Part shown: piece by piece, positions 7,148 to 15,415 of the stretch
Numbering within the stretch: the first letter of the stretch is position 1
Layout of the letters: each line of letters begins with the position of its first letter
NCBI GenBank assembly: GCA_937925515.1
Contig: CALALP010000006.1
Location: 1 to 26,200 of the forward strand
Direction of reading: 5' to 3'
DNA: 26,200 bases
From: an uncultured Lachnoanaerobaculum sp.
GTDB lineage: Bacteria; Bacillota; Clostridia; Lachnospirales; Lachnospiraceae
Notes under the pieces: model-generated
Told to the model about the DNA's origin: nothing
What the model saw: only the letters and a program-made list of their open reading frames with translations
The model's database searches: none
Made by a program: the position numbers and the translations under genes

Positions 7148-7750
7148 ATGTCAAAACCTTTACTAACTAAAAAACAAGAGGAAATATTTATTTATATAAA
7201 AGACTATATTTTAAAAAAGGGATACCCCCCTACTGTGCGTGAAATAGGTGCAGCCGTTGGGCTAAGTTCTACTTCTTCAATACATCTTCATTTGGAAACA
7301 TTAACCAAAAAAGGCTACATAAAAAAAGACCCCTCAAAGCCTAGAACTATTGAAATTATAGATGAATCCTTTAACCTTAAAAGAGAAGTTACTCAAGTTC
7401 CTATAATAAGCAAGTTTAAGCCTCTTGATGTAGCCTTTTATTTTCCTATTCCTAGTGAATGTTTAGCTGATACTGAAACATTTATATTTACTATAAATGA
7501 AGATTCTATGATTAATTCAGGAATTTTAAGTGGGGATAATGTTATTGTTTCAAAGGTAGACTCTGTAAGTAGTGGCGAATTAGTAGCTGTTTTATTAAAT
7601 GATTTAGTAACTGTAAGAAGACTTTATAAAGAAGAAAACCATGTTAGATTACAACCTGAAAATGATAATTTAGAACCTACTATTTTAGAAAATGTAGATA
7701 TTTTAGGTAGGGTTATAGGAATTATAAGACTTTCAAAACCGTTAAGTTAA
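7148..7750 (+). CDS. lexA: LexA-family SOS repressor, apparently not self-cleaving
   Basis: A 200-residue LexA homologue. The N-terminal winged helix is intact (PPTVREIGAAVGLSS at 27-41; recognition helix around 41-52). The C-terminal S24 peptidase domain keeps the catalytic Ser120 in EDSMINSGI, and the end (VRLQPENDNLEP, ILGRVIGIIR) is typical. Two key parts differ. The usual cleavage segment with Ala-Gly (VTAG in Bacillus) is replaced by a shorter SKFKPLDV (88-95), about seven residues fewer, with no Ala-Gly. The catalytic Lys of TVKR is Arg157 in TVRR. By known LexA chemistry this protein should not cut itself on RecA filaments. It may be a constitutive repressor, a paralogue, or controlled another way. 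The start has an AAAGGAG site; its promoter carries LexA-type operators. Confidence 0.92.
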   Translation: MSKPLLTKKQEEIFIYIKDYILKKGYPPTVREIGAAVGLSSTSSIHLHLETLTKKGYIKKDPSKPRTIEIIDESFNLKREVTQVPIISKFKPLDVAFYFPIPSECLADTETFIFTINEDSMINSGILSGDNVIVSKVDSVSSGELVAVLLNDLVTVRRLYKEENHVRLQPENDNLEPTILENVDILGRVIGIIRLSKPLS

Positions 7751-7755
7751 TACTT

Positions 7756-7901
7756 GGAGCTGTTGCAAATGGGCTATATATATCTTGTCCCCCTACGGGG
7801 GACAAAACCAATATAATAATGAATAAATACAACTTTGTTATTTTTAAGTAAAGAACAACAAATATAGCACTATTCGTAGCAATTAATTTTGCAACATCTC
7901 C
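7756..7901. repeat. 146-base spacer with terminal inverted repeats, possible MITE
   Basis: The left end GGAGCTGTTGCAAATG (7756-7771) is inverted at the right end (7886-7901) with 14 of 16 bases matching. The end sequence TGTTGCAAA resembles the tips of some insertion sequences, for example the IS6 family. The interior is noncoding and contains a perfect 9-base hairpin (TTGTCCCCC, loop TAC, GGGGGACAA; 7785-7805) that may end both lexA and the DUF1292 gene, which converge here. No clear target duplication is visible, so the element may be old or may not be mobile at all. Confidence 0.45.
7785..7805. terminator. strong GC hairpin between converging genes
   Basis: Nine paired bases with a 3-base loop, five of the pairs G-C in a row. 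There is no T tract on either strand, so it may block rather than classically terminate transcription between lexA and the DUF1292 gene. Confidence 0.45.
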
Positions 7902-7916
7902 TATCTATAAATTTCT

Positions 7917-8237
7917 TTATTCAATATCATCTTCGCCATTCATCTCATAAAATTCTTCCTCATCAAGAATTTCATCAAATGTATCGGCAGCAATTTCATA
8001 TTCCTCATCTGTTTCAATATTTGAAAGTATTGGAGTTCCGTCCTCCTCTTCATATCTATATAGATATACTTGGCTTTCCTCCTCGTTTTCTTCTTCCGGC
8101 AAAACTGCAATATAATTTCTTTCTCCTGCCTCAAAAATACTTAAAACTACACATTCTATTTCAGTATTATCCTCTAGTGTAATTGTAACAGTAGACTTAT
8201 TTTCATCATCAAATAAAGCATCTTCAAAAATTTCCAT
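7917..8237 (-). CDS. DUF1292 family protein (YrzB-like)
   Basis: A 106-residue, very acidic soluble protein. The pattern TITLEDNTEIECVVLSIFEAGERNYIAVLPE (about 18-48), then QVYLYRYEEEDGTPILSNIETDEEYE, is typical of DUF1292, a conserved Bacillota family of unknown biochemical role often found near ruvX and alaS. Here it follows the ThrE-type exporter gene by 28 bases, an unusual partner. The tail is strongly acidic (EILDEEEFYEMNGEDD). The start has a GGAGG site. Beyond family membership nothing can be said about its function. Confidence 0.88.
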   Translation of the reverse strand: MEIFEDALFDDENKSTVTITLEDNTEIECVVLSIFEAGERNYIAVLPEEENEEESQVYLYRYEEEDGTPILSNIETDEEYEIAADTFDEILDEEEFYEMNGEDDIE

Positions 8238-8265
8238 TTTTCCTCCTAAATTAAGGTTTAATAAT

Positions 8266-9093
8266 TTATCTTATAACTACTCCTGCAACATAAACTCCAA
8301 CAGCAATGCCAAATGTTATAAGTATCGCATCAAATAGACGCACTGCACCTGCAATGTAATCTGCATTTGCTAAATCTCTTACAGCAGTAACTAAGGCAAC
8401 TCCGGGAATTAAAGGCATTATTGCACCAATAATTGCTATCTTCATATTTGAACCAAAGCCATACATAAAAAATAGTCTTGTGCATATTGCAGCAATAAAG
8501 CCACCCAATATATTCAGTGTAAGCTTTGAAACTGTTTTTGCTCTCTTTCCACTTGATAAAAGTAAAACTATTATAAACACAATCATTCCACTAAATCCTG
8601 AAATAAATGTATCTTGTATATTTTCTCCAAACAGATATGAGAAACTTGCAGAACCTAGAAATGATGCCATTACTAATGTAGAAAATTTCTTTCCTTTCAT
8701 TTTTTCAATATCACAAAGTTTTTTGAGAGCATCCTTAGGGCTTACATCGCCTTTTCCTATATTTCTTGAAAGATCATTTACCTCTGTAATCATATATAAT
8801 TTAGTACTTGAAATAGGAATATGTCTTACTTTTGCATAGGTTTCATTTCCATTTATCTCAATAGTAAAAAACATTCCATTACTTAGTACAAATATATCCT
8901 CTCCTGAAAGTCCATATCCCTCAAGTATTCTATGAACAGTTTCTTCAACTCTCCAAATTTCTGCTCCAGAAGAAAGCAGTATACAACCTGCTTTTAGTGC
9001 TACCTCTATTTTAGTTGCTCTGTTTTTATCTTCCTCAGAAACATTTTTCAATTTATACTCAGTAGTTTTTTCTTCACTGCTCATATTCATCAT
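8266..9093 (-). CDS. threonine/serine exporter, ThrE N-terminal type (YjjP-like)
   Basis: A 275-residue protein. Residues 25-135 form the soluble part of the ThrE family (LKAGCILLSSGAEIWRVEE, then a segment ending in RNIGKGDVSPKDAL), and about 140-275 hold five membrane helices. In other bacteria this half works with a second short membrane protein (YjjB type) or is fused to it, exporting threonine, serine or small acids. No such partner is visible here. The start directly follows the proS stop codon; ATGs at codons 1, 2 and 4 are all possible and no strong ribosome site marks one, suggesting translational coupling with proS. Confidence 0.85.
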   Translation of the reverse strand: MMNMSSEEKTTEYKLKNVSEEDKNRATKIEVALKAGCILLSSGAEIWRVEETVHRILEGYGLSGEDIFVLSNGMFFTIEINGNETYAKVRHIPISSTKLYMITEVNDLSRNIGKGDVSPKDALKKLCDIEKMKGKKFSTLVMASFLGSASFSYLFGENIQDTFISGFSGMIVFIIVLLLSSGKRAKTVSKLTLNILGGFIAAICTRLFFMYGFGSNMKIAIIGAIMPLIPGVALVTAVRDLANADYIAGAVRLFDAILITFGIAVGVYVAGVVIR

Positions 9094-10830
9094 TTATAAT
9101 TCTATATCATTTTCAATGTTGTCTTTAAGTTGTTTTATTAAATCCAATACATTTCTAACAACTTCATCTACCGGAATAGTCATATTAATAGTTTTATCTC
9201 TTGTTAAAATTTCGCAAACCCCTGCCTCTAAATTTCTAGGGCTTACATTTACCCTTAAAGGCACTCCTAAAAGGTCTGCATCTGAAAATTTAACTCCCGG
9301 ACTAATCTTTCTATCATCATATATGACTTCTACGCCCTTATCTAAAAGTTCCTTATAAAGTTTATCTGCACAAGCTAAAACATTTTCATCTTGTACTTTT
9401 ATAGCACATAGATGTACCTGCCAAGGTGCTATAGTAATAGGCCAAATAGGACCATATTCATCATGGTTTTCCTCACATATTGAGGCTGCAAGTCTACCTA
9501 CACCTATTCCATAACAACCCATAATAGGTGTCTGCATTTTTCCATTTTTATCGAGATAAGTCATTCCCATTGACTTAGTATATTTATCTCCTAGTTGGAA
9601 AATGTTACCTATTTCAATACCTCTTGAAATTGTAATACTTTCTTTATTACACCTTGGGCATAAGCCTCCCTCTATTATCTTTGCAAAGTCATGATACTCT
9701 ACATCAGAAAAATCTCTAGCCATATCAAGCCCTGTATAATGATAATCTGCTTTATTTGCACCGCATACCATATTGTTGGCATTTTCAAGTGAGGAATCAA
9801 AAAGTACTGTATGCTTTTTGTCTATTCCAACAGGCCCAATAAAACCTGCTGCAAGATTTGACTCAGGAGTAATAACTGCAGGATAAATTTCACAACCCAA
9901 GTAATTTCTCAGTTTAGTTTCATTTATCTCTAAATCGCCCCTTATAAATACCACTACATAAGAATCGTCTAAGGTCTTTTGATAAATAACTGCCTTACAA
10001 GACTTTTCTTTAGGTGCATTAAGGAAATTACAAACCTCCTCAATAGTATGTTGATTAGGGGTGTGAACCTCTTTTAGTTCTTCTGAAACCTCATCTCTTA
10101 CATTCTTTATAATGCTTTTTGCAGCCTCCATATTTGACTTATAATCACATTCATTACATATTACAATGCTGTCCTCTCCTATTGGAGAAAGTAACATAAA
10201 CTCATGTGAAATACTTCCACCCATCATTCCTGAATCTGCCAAAACAGACACAAATCTTTTAAGTCCTGCTCTTTTAAAAATTCGTTCATAAGCCTTTAAA
10301 CATTTACCATAATAATTATCTAAATCTTCCTTTGAAGTATGAAATGAGTAACCGTCTTTCATGGTAAACTCTCTTACTCTTATAAGCCCTGCTCTAGGTC
10401 TTGGCTCATCTCTAAATTTAGTCTGAATTTGGTAAATCATAAATGGATACCTGCTGTAACTATTGGCATATTCCTTTACTAATTGAACGGCCGCCTCTTC
10501 ATGGGTCATTCCAAGCACCATATCGGAATTATTTCTATCCTTAAACCTTAAAAGTTCATTTCCAATGCTTTCATATCTACCACTTTCTTGCCATAATGAG
10601 GCAGGCATAACCACCGGAAACTGAACTTCCTGACCGTCTATCTTGTCCATTTCCTCTCTTAAAATCTGTTCTATCTTTTTTGTTATCTTTTTTAGAGGTA
10701 AATATGAGGAATATATTCCATTTGCAACATACTTAATATAGCCACCTCTTACCATAAATGCATGACTGTCTGTAATGCAATCAGCCGGTCTTTCTTTAAA
10801 CCTATCTCCTACCAACTTATCTAATTTCAT
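9094..10830 (-). CDS. proS: prolyl-tRNA synthetase, bacterial type
   Basis: A class II aminoacyl-tRNA synthetase that charges tRNA-Pro. Motif 2 is clear (TKFRDEPRPRAGLIRVREF, 137-155), as are GMTHEEAA (107-114), the motif 3 region GCYGIGVGRLAA near residue 440, and an anticodon-binding domain at the end. The inserted editing domain (INS) fills about 225-390, including HTIEEVCNFL and VVFIRGDLEINE, so Ala-tRNA-Pro editing is likely retained. The 578-residue length is normal. The upstream 230 bases show no T-box element (no AGGGTGG motif). The gene probably heads the proS, ThrE and DUF1292 transcript. Confidence 0.97.
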   Translation of the reverse strand: MKLDKLVGDRFKERPADCITDSHAFMVRGGYIKYVANGIYSSYLPLKKITKKIEQILREEMDKIDGQEVQFPVVMPASLWQESGRYESIGNELLRFKDRNNSDMVLGMTHEEAAVQLVKEYANSYSRYPFMIYQIQTKFRDEPRPRAGLIRVREFTMKDGYSFHTSKEDLDNYYGKCLKAYERIFKRAGLKRFVSVLADSGMMGGSISHEFMLLSPIGEDSIVICNECDYKSNMEAAKSIIKNVRDEVSEELKEVHTPNQHTIEEVCNFLNAPKEKSCKAVIYQKTLDDSYVVVFIRGDLEINETKLRNYLGCEIYPAVITPESNLAAGFIGPVGIDKKHTVLFDSSLENANNMVCGANKADYHYTGLDMARDFSDVEYHDFAKIIEGGLCPRCNKESITISRGIEIGNIFQLGDKYTKSMGMTYLDKNGKMQTPIMGCYGIGVGRLAASICEENHDEYGPIWPITIAPWQVHLCAIKVQDENVLACADKLYKELLDKGVEVIYDDRKISPGVKFSDADLLGVPLRVNVSPRNLEAGVCEILTRDKTINMTIPVDEVVRNVLDLIKQLKDNIENDIEL

Positions 10831-10920
10831 CTTACTTGATTCCTTTCAAAATCTCATTAGTTCCTTTAATAATGTAACTAATTTTTACCTAAAATGCAAG
10901 CAAAACTATTGTTACTAAAC

Positions 10921-10949
10921 TTGACATTAAATTAATTTAGCGTTATACT
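10921..10949 (+). promoter_or_regulatory. near-consensus promoter of a putative small RNA
   Basis: TTGACA (10921-10926), a spacer of exactly 17 bases and TATACT (10944-10949) on the plus strand. No protein gene follows on this strand, only the short GC-richer stretch that ends in the hairpin at 11040-11058. Confidence 0.65.
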
Positions 10950-10955
10950 TGAAGC

Positions 10956-11060
10956 ACCAACAGTAAGTCCTGCATCAGTGCCGTATAGGTAAGCGTCATG
11001 TGTTGTCGTTGCTGGTAGGCTATTGGTTTTATAAAATAAAGCCGACTTTTTGTCGGCTCT
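10956..11060 (+). ncRNA. candidate small RNA of about 105 nt
   Basis: The stretch is bounded by the promoter at 10921-10949 and the hairpin at 11040-11058, and its base composition is richer in GC than its flanks. ACCAACAG near the 5' end can pair with TTGCTGGT near 11010-11016 (seven of eight), suggesting a folded RNA. It does not show SRP RNA, 6S, tmRNA or T-box signatures that I know. It contains one mini frame, ATG at 10998, coding MCCRCW. Read on the minus strand, the same bases give an open but start-less frame ending GLTVGASSITLN, so a gene relic is an alternative. It is convergent with the DUF3800 gene and divergent from proS. Confidence 0.45.
11040..11058. terminator. bidirectional terminator hairpin
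   Basis: AGCCGAC, a loop of five T (plus strand) and GTCGGCT form a perfect 7-base stem. On the minus strand it is followed by TTATTTTAT, a good terminator for the DUF3800 gene. On the plus strand the tail CTCTTTCTATTTT is weaker but could end the small RNA. Confidence 0.85.
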
Positions 11061-11062
11061 TT

Positions 11063-11746
11063 CTATTTTCCAAACTCAAATATTGTTTTAAGTATATCCC
11101 TAGCTTTTAACATCTCCATTTCTTCCTCAAATGCCCCTGAACGAATATGTGAATATAACAGATTTGCAAAAACATCTGCTATCTGAATCATAGTATTGCA
11201 ATTTGAATTATAATAATTTACCTCAAACTCGCCTAAAACTGTTTTGTTTAAAACTAATTCAGTATTTAAATAATTAGATAGAAAATGCCTTGTTTCCTTT
11301 TTCTCATTTCTCTCATCAAGTTGTAAACAATAATTACCCTCACAAAGAAAACCATTTTTAAAAAAACTCTCCATAGCCAAACGTATACAATAATTAAAGG
11401 TTCTGCTTGTATTCTTACAGTAAATATCACTTAATTCACTATTGTAAATTCTTATATAATATAGTTCAAATAATGGTTTTCTAGTAAAATATTCAACAAA
11501 CTTATTTTTCATATCCTTATCAAGCAAAAATCCCTTTAATTCAAAAAACTTGCCGTCCCTAAACATTTTCCTCGGTCTTGCTTTTTTATCAAGAACATAA
11601 AGTCTTTTTAGATTAGAGGATATAAAGCGTTTATAAGCTCTCTCAAGCTTACTTTTTTCATAAACATTTACCAATGCAATTATAAAGTCATTTTTTATAT
11701 CAAGTTTATTATTTATTGAACCTGACTCATCTATGTATATATTCAT
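11063..11746 (-). CDS. DUF3800 domain protein
   Basis: A 227-residue soluble protein of the DUF3800 family, recognised by the start MNIYIDESGS (Asp6, Glu7), the central LQLDERN (141-147) and the late QIADVFAN (188-195). The conserved acids suggest an RNase H-like metal site, but no activity has been shown for most members. It lies 62 bases downstream of the GH28 gene on the same strand with a GGAG site, and ends at the terminator at 11040-11058. DUF3800 proteins often travel with mobile DNA or stand alone, so its place at the end of the pectin operon may be chance. The stop codon is TAG. Confidence 0.85.
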   Translation of the reverse strand: MNIYIDESGSINNKLDIKNDFIIALVNVYEKSKLERAYKRFISSNLKRLYVLDKKARPRKMFRDGKFFELKGFLLDKDMKNKFVEYFTRKPLFELYYIRIYNSELSDIYCKNTSRTFNYCIRLAMESFFKNGFLCEGNYCLQLDERNEKKETRHFLSNYLNTELVLNKTVLGEFEVNYYNSNCNTMIQIADVFANLLYSHIRSGAFEEEMEMLKARDILKTIFEFGK

Positions 11747-11808
11747 ATCTACTCCTTATTTATTAAGAATATCAGAAAATGATACTTTTTCATAGTCTTT
11801 ATAATTTG

Positions 11809-13389
11809 CTATTTCACGAACTTTACTTTGCTATTTTCACATTCTAATATATTCTCAACAAATACATTTGAGTCTTTACTTCCTGCAATACAAATATCTA
11901 CCAAAACAAGTTTCTTTATATTTTTAGCAAATATCCCCCTTTTGACCATTTTAGGAAAGTTATCCATCATAAGTGGTACTAATGGAATTAGATTTTTCGA
12001 TTTATCAAATACTGCATGTAAATTAGATATAATAAGTTCACTTATAGGCATTTCCGGTAAACCATAAACACAAGCTAGCACATTTCTTACATTTTCACAA
12101 CTAATATTTCTTAATTCCACTTTTCCAACTAAAGGAGTTTTTTCATCTACTTCTCTCTCATTTCTATCTTGAACATAAAGTGAATGACCGTCCGGATCAC
12201 AAAAGTAAAACATATTTATAGTAAATGGCATTTTTACATTTTTCATTATAATATTATCAAATAGAAAATTAGTCAAAATAGACTTTTTACCACGTCCACG
12301 CCTTGTTTTAATCCTTACACCTCTATCTGTCCCATAAAATAAACATTTACTTACTCTTACATTACTTACCCCTGCTGCCACTTCACTTCCTATCGTAACG
12401 CTGCCATGTCCTTTTTCAAATTTACAGTTTCTTATCTCAATATTTTTAGAAGTTTTATAATGTTTCATTGCCATATAGTATTTTCCACTTTTTATGGCAA
12501 TGCAGTCATCTCCAACAGATATAATAACTCCAAGTATCAAAACATTCTCACAACTTTCAGGATCAATGCCGTCAGTATTTGGGGAGTTTTCAGGATTTAT
12601 TATAGTATTATTTAAAAATTTCAGATTATCACTATAATATGGGTGTAATGTCCAACAAGGCGAGTTTGTTATAGTAAGTCCTTGTATACGAATGTTATTA
12701 CAGCCATGTAAAAATAACATGTTAGGTCGCCATGCAATATTTTTTGATTTTGTATTTTTCCACCAATCTGAATTATTAGCATTGCCGTCAATTATGCCCT
12801 CTCCATATATATCTACATTACTTACATTTATCCCTGTAATTAACGAGGCAAAACTATTTAACGGATTTCCCTCCCATGTACCTAGATTATATTCATCTTT
12901 TTCATCAGTTGAAGTTATCATACCTTGTAGAATGGGATATTTTTTCCTGTCTATTTCTCCTAAAATAACTGCATCTTTATCAATCCAAATATCAATATTA
13001 CTCTTTAAAAATAGAGGAGTACAAATATATCTGCCTTTAGGAATATAAACCGTTCCGTTATTAGGACAAGAACTTATTGCCGCTTGAATATATATGGAGT
13101 CAAGTTCTCTTTCATCGCCTTTTGCTCCAAAGTCTTTTACATTTAGTAATACATACTCATATTTAGTTTTAAATTTTTTTATATCAGATTTTATACCATT
13201 CTTTTGTATATAAATCTCATATTCACTATTAGGAGTTAGGTTAAAAATCGATACTACATTTCTATTAGAAGATAGATGTTTTAAGTTATTTATGTAAATG
13301 TCATACTTTTCACTAAGCTCGTAAACAAAATCATTACTTAATTCAATAGTTATACTTCTTTTGAATATCTCAACTATATTAAAGTCCAT
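11809..13389 (-). CDS. polygalacturonase-type glycoside hydrolase, family GH28
   Basis: Hydrolyses alpha-1,4 bonds in pectin fragments. In 526 residues, the N-terminal 75 look like a small beta domain, and the right-handed beta helix starts at about 84 (VKDFGAKGD). The catalytic signature is complete: NTDGID (Asp273), GDD (Asp294, Asp295), GHG (His328) and RIKT (359-362). There is no signal peptide, so it acts in the cytoplasm, probably as an exo-enzyme on imported oligogalacturonides or rhamnogalacturonides. It starts 13 bases after the GH105 gene with a GGAGAG site, in one operon with GH105 and the two permeases. Confidence 0.94.
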   Translation of the reverse strand: MDFNIVEIFKRSITIELSNDFVYELSEKYDIYINNLKHLSSNRNVVSIFNLTPNSEYEIYIQKNGIKSDIKKFKTKYEYVLLNVKDFGAKGDERELDSIYIQAAISSCPNNGTVYIPKGRYICTPLFLKSNIDIWIDKDAVILGEIDRKKYPILQGMITSTDEKDEYNLGTWEGNPLNSFASLITGINVSNVDIYGEGIIDGNANNSDWWKNTKSKNIAWRPNMLFLHGCNNIRIQGLTITNSPCWTLHPYYSDNLKFLNNTIINPENSPNTDGIDPESCENVLILGVIISVGDDCIAIKSGKYYMAMKHYKTSKNIEIRNCKFEKGHGSVTIGSEVAAGVSNVRVSKCLFYGTDRGVRIKTRRGRGKKSILTNFLFDNIIMKNVKMPFTINMFYFCDPDGHSLYVQDRNEREVDEKTPLVGKVELRNISCENVRNVLACVYGLPEMPISELIISNLHAVFDKSKNLIPLVPLMMDNFPKMVKRGIFAKNIKKLVLVDICIAGSKDSNVFVENILECENSKVKFVK

Positions 13390-13402
13390 TTAACTCTCCT
13401 AA

Positions 13403-14557
13403 TCAAAGCTCTTTCAATCTTAATATCTCAGTAAAAGCCATTAGAAATGGTGCAACTGCCTTTGCCTCATTGACAACTATCGGTTCACTATAATAATAGC
13501 TAGGTGTTCCATTTCTATTGTCCTTACCACCAAGCCCTGCAACAAGACATATCCCTCCAAGATTTATATTATTTTCAATATCAAAACTTAAGTATCTTTT
13601 TATTATGGCATTAAAAATTTCAAGCCCTATTTTGGCATATCTTTTTGGTAATAATTTAAACCTTGCAGCTTTTAAAAAAGTATAAGAAATAATAGCACTT
13701 CCTGATGTTTCTAAATAATTATCTTTATCACTTGCTCTATCTACAACTTGATAAAACATTCCACTCTTATCTTGGTATTTTAAAAGAGAGTCTGCTAAAT
13801 CTTTCAACATACTTTGTAGCTTTCTTATTTCATAGTACAAAGTTTCTTCCATACTTAATGCTGTGTCTACAAGCGACAAAATAAACCAACCTATTGCTCT
13901 AAGCCAAAAACTTTTACTAAGCCCTGTATTTTTATCACACCAATTTGAGGCTCTTGATTCATCATAGCCATGATAGTAAAGACCACTCTTTGTATCTTTC
14001 ATAAGCTTTTCTACATTTTCAAATTGATTAAAACTGTCAAAGCAACCTTTCATGTGATTATATTTTGTTTCATACTCCATGTAAAAAGGTTGTGCCATGT
14101 AAAGTCCGTCAAGCCAAACTTGATAAGGGTATATTTTTTTATGCCAAAAATTTCCTGCTTTAGTTCTAGGCATAAATTTAAGTTGCTCATATACAGTGTC
14201 TATTGCAAGCCTATACTTATGCTTACCTGTAAGTTCAAACAGCTTAAATAAATTTTTTGCAGGTCTTATATTGTCTAAATTATATTCCTCAAAGTCAAAT
14301 GTATTTATACTTCCGTCCTCGCATACAAAGCCACTTACAAATTCATCTGCAAATTTCAAATACTCTTTTTTCTTCGTAACATCATACAATTCTAAAACTG
14401 CACTTATCATACAACCGTCTATATAATTCCATTTATTTTTTTTACCACTTCTTACTTTTTCAATATTCCATAGAGGTTCTTTAAAACTTGAATTTTCTAA
14501 AAGATAGTCTATGTACTCTTCAACCAATTTATATTTTTCCTTATTATCACTTAACAT
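13403..14557 (-). CDS. unsaturated rhamnogalacturonyl hydrolase, family GH105 (YteR/YesR-like)
   Basis: Removes the 4,5-unsaturated uronic acid from the end of pectin fragments made by lyases. The 384-residue (alpha/alpha)6 barrel carries the catalytic Asp151 in VWLDGLYMAQPF, the second conserved acid around DNIRPAK (96-102), HGYDESR (197-203) and WLRAIGW (219-225). No signal peptide, hence cytoplasmic. I place the start at the ATG at 14557, which overlaps the permease stop as TGATG; an in-frame TTG just before it is less likely. The tight coupling with the permease supports one transport-and-degradation unit with GH28. Confidence 0.92.
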   Translation of the reverse strand: MLSDNKEKYKLVEEYIDYLLENSSFKEPLWNIEKVRSGKKNKWNYIDGCMISAVLELYDVTKKKEYLKFADEFVSGFVCEDGSINTFDFEEYNLDNIRPAKNLFKLFELTGKHKYRLAIDTVYEQLKFMPRTKAGNFWHKKIYPYQVWLDGLYMAQPFYMEYETKYNHMKGCFDSFNQFENVEKLMKDTKSGLYYHGYDESRASNWCDKNTGLSKSFWLRAIGWFILSLVDTALSMEETLYYEIRKLQSMLKDLADSLLKYQDKSGMFYQVVDRASDKDNYLETSGSAIISYTFLKAARFKLLPKRYAKIGLEIFNAIIKRYLSFDIENNINLGGICLVAGLGGKDNRNGTPSYYYSEPIVVNEAKAVAPFLMAFTEILRLKEL

Positions 14558-15414
14558 CAACCTTTTACGCCTCCTGCTGAAATTCCCTCTACAAACTGGT
14601 TTTGTGCTATAAAAAATATAAATATTGACGGTATTACTGAAATAAGTGATGTGGCAAGTATTCTATTCCAAGCAAAACCTGAATCTGAATCCATAGTAAG
14701 CTTAACAAATATTGTTGCTGTATATTTTGCCGGAGTATTTACATACAAAAGTGGCCCTAAAAATTCATTACTTGCCCACATGAATTTGAATAATGCACAA
14801 GAAACAATAGCAGGCATAAGCATTGGAACTATTACTTTAATAAGTGTCTGAAAAACATTACATCCGTCAATCCTTGCTGCCTCCTCAAGTTCTTTTGGAA
14901 TATTTCTTAAAAACTGTATGAGCATGAATACAAAATATGTATCAGTAGCAAACAAAGACGGTACTATAAGAGGTAGATATAATTTTGAGCCTATCCAACC
15001 AAAATTATTATACATAATATACTGAGGGACATTTAAAACTACCTGTGGCAAAAATAGTGTTGACATAAGTATTGCAAACAAAATGCCTCTGCCTTTAAAC
15101 TTAAATCTTCCAAAACCATAAGCTGTAATTGTAGATGATACAACAGTAAAAATAACTGCAGGTATAACATAAGAATATGTATTTAACATAGCTTTCCAAA
15201 TATTTATATCTCCACCATAACTTTTTACTGCCGCCTTATATCCCTCTGTTGTAAAAGCTTTTGGCAATATATTTATTGTTGAAAATATTTCATTATTTGG
15301 TTTAAATGTTGCCCCAATCATCCATAATAATGGATATATCATAAATATTCCAACAGCTATTAAAATTATATATCTTATAACTACTTGAACTGTCCTTTTA
15401 GTCTTTAAATTCAT
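14557..15414 (-). CDS. sugar ABC transporter permease, MalG/LacG type
   Basis: A 285-residue inner-membrane subunit with six probable helices. The EAA loop that contacts the ATPase is seen as EEAARIDGCNVFQTLIKVIVPML. The end (FVEGISAGGVKG) is the family's usual C-terminus. The ATG at 15414 is chosen because GGAG lies seven bases upstream; the longer frame begins within the previous gene. It sits one base after the first permease gene and overlaps GH105, so it forms part of the pectin-oligosaccharide importer. The ATPase is missing from the operon and, as often in this family, would be a shared one encoded elsewhere. Confidence 0.93.
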   Translation of the reverse strand: MNLKTKRTVQVVIRYIILIAVGIFMIYPLLWMIGATFKPNNEIFSTINILPKAFTTEGYKAAVKSYGGDINIWKAMLNTYSYVIPAVIFTVVSSTITAYGFGRFKFKGRGILFAILMSTLFLPQVVLNVPQYIMYNNFGWIGSKLYLPLIVPSLFATDTYFVFMLIQFLRNIPKELEEAARIDGCNVFQTLIKVIVPMLMPAIVSCALFKFMWASNEFLGPLLYVNTPAKYTATIFVKLTMDSDSGFAWNRILATSLISVIPSIFIFFIAQNQFVEGISAGGVKG

Positions 15415-15415
15415 A

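Noticed and set aside
7889..8182. Plus-strand 97-codon frame opposite the DUF1292 gene
   Set aside because: Low-complexity shadow of an acidic protein gene, without a ribosome site; the minus-strand DUF1292 match is clear.
10831..11062. T-box or other amino-acid riboswitch before proS
   Set aside because: No AGGGTGG-type T-box sequence, specifier stem or antiterminator could be found on the minus strand; the structured part belongs to a plus-strand promoter.
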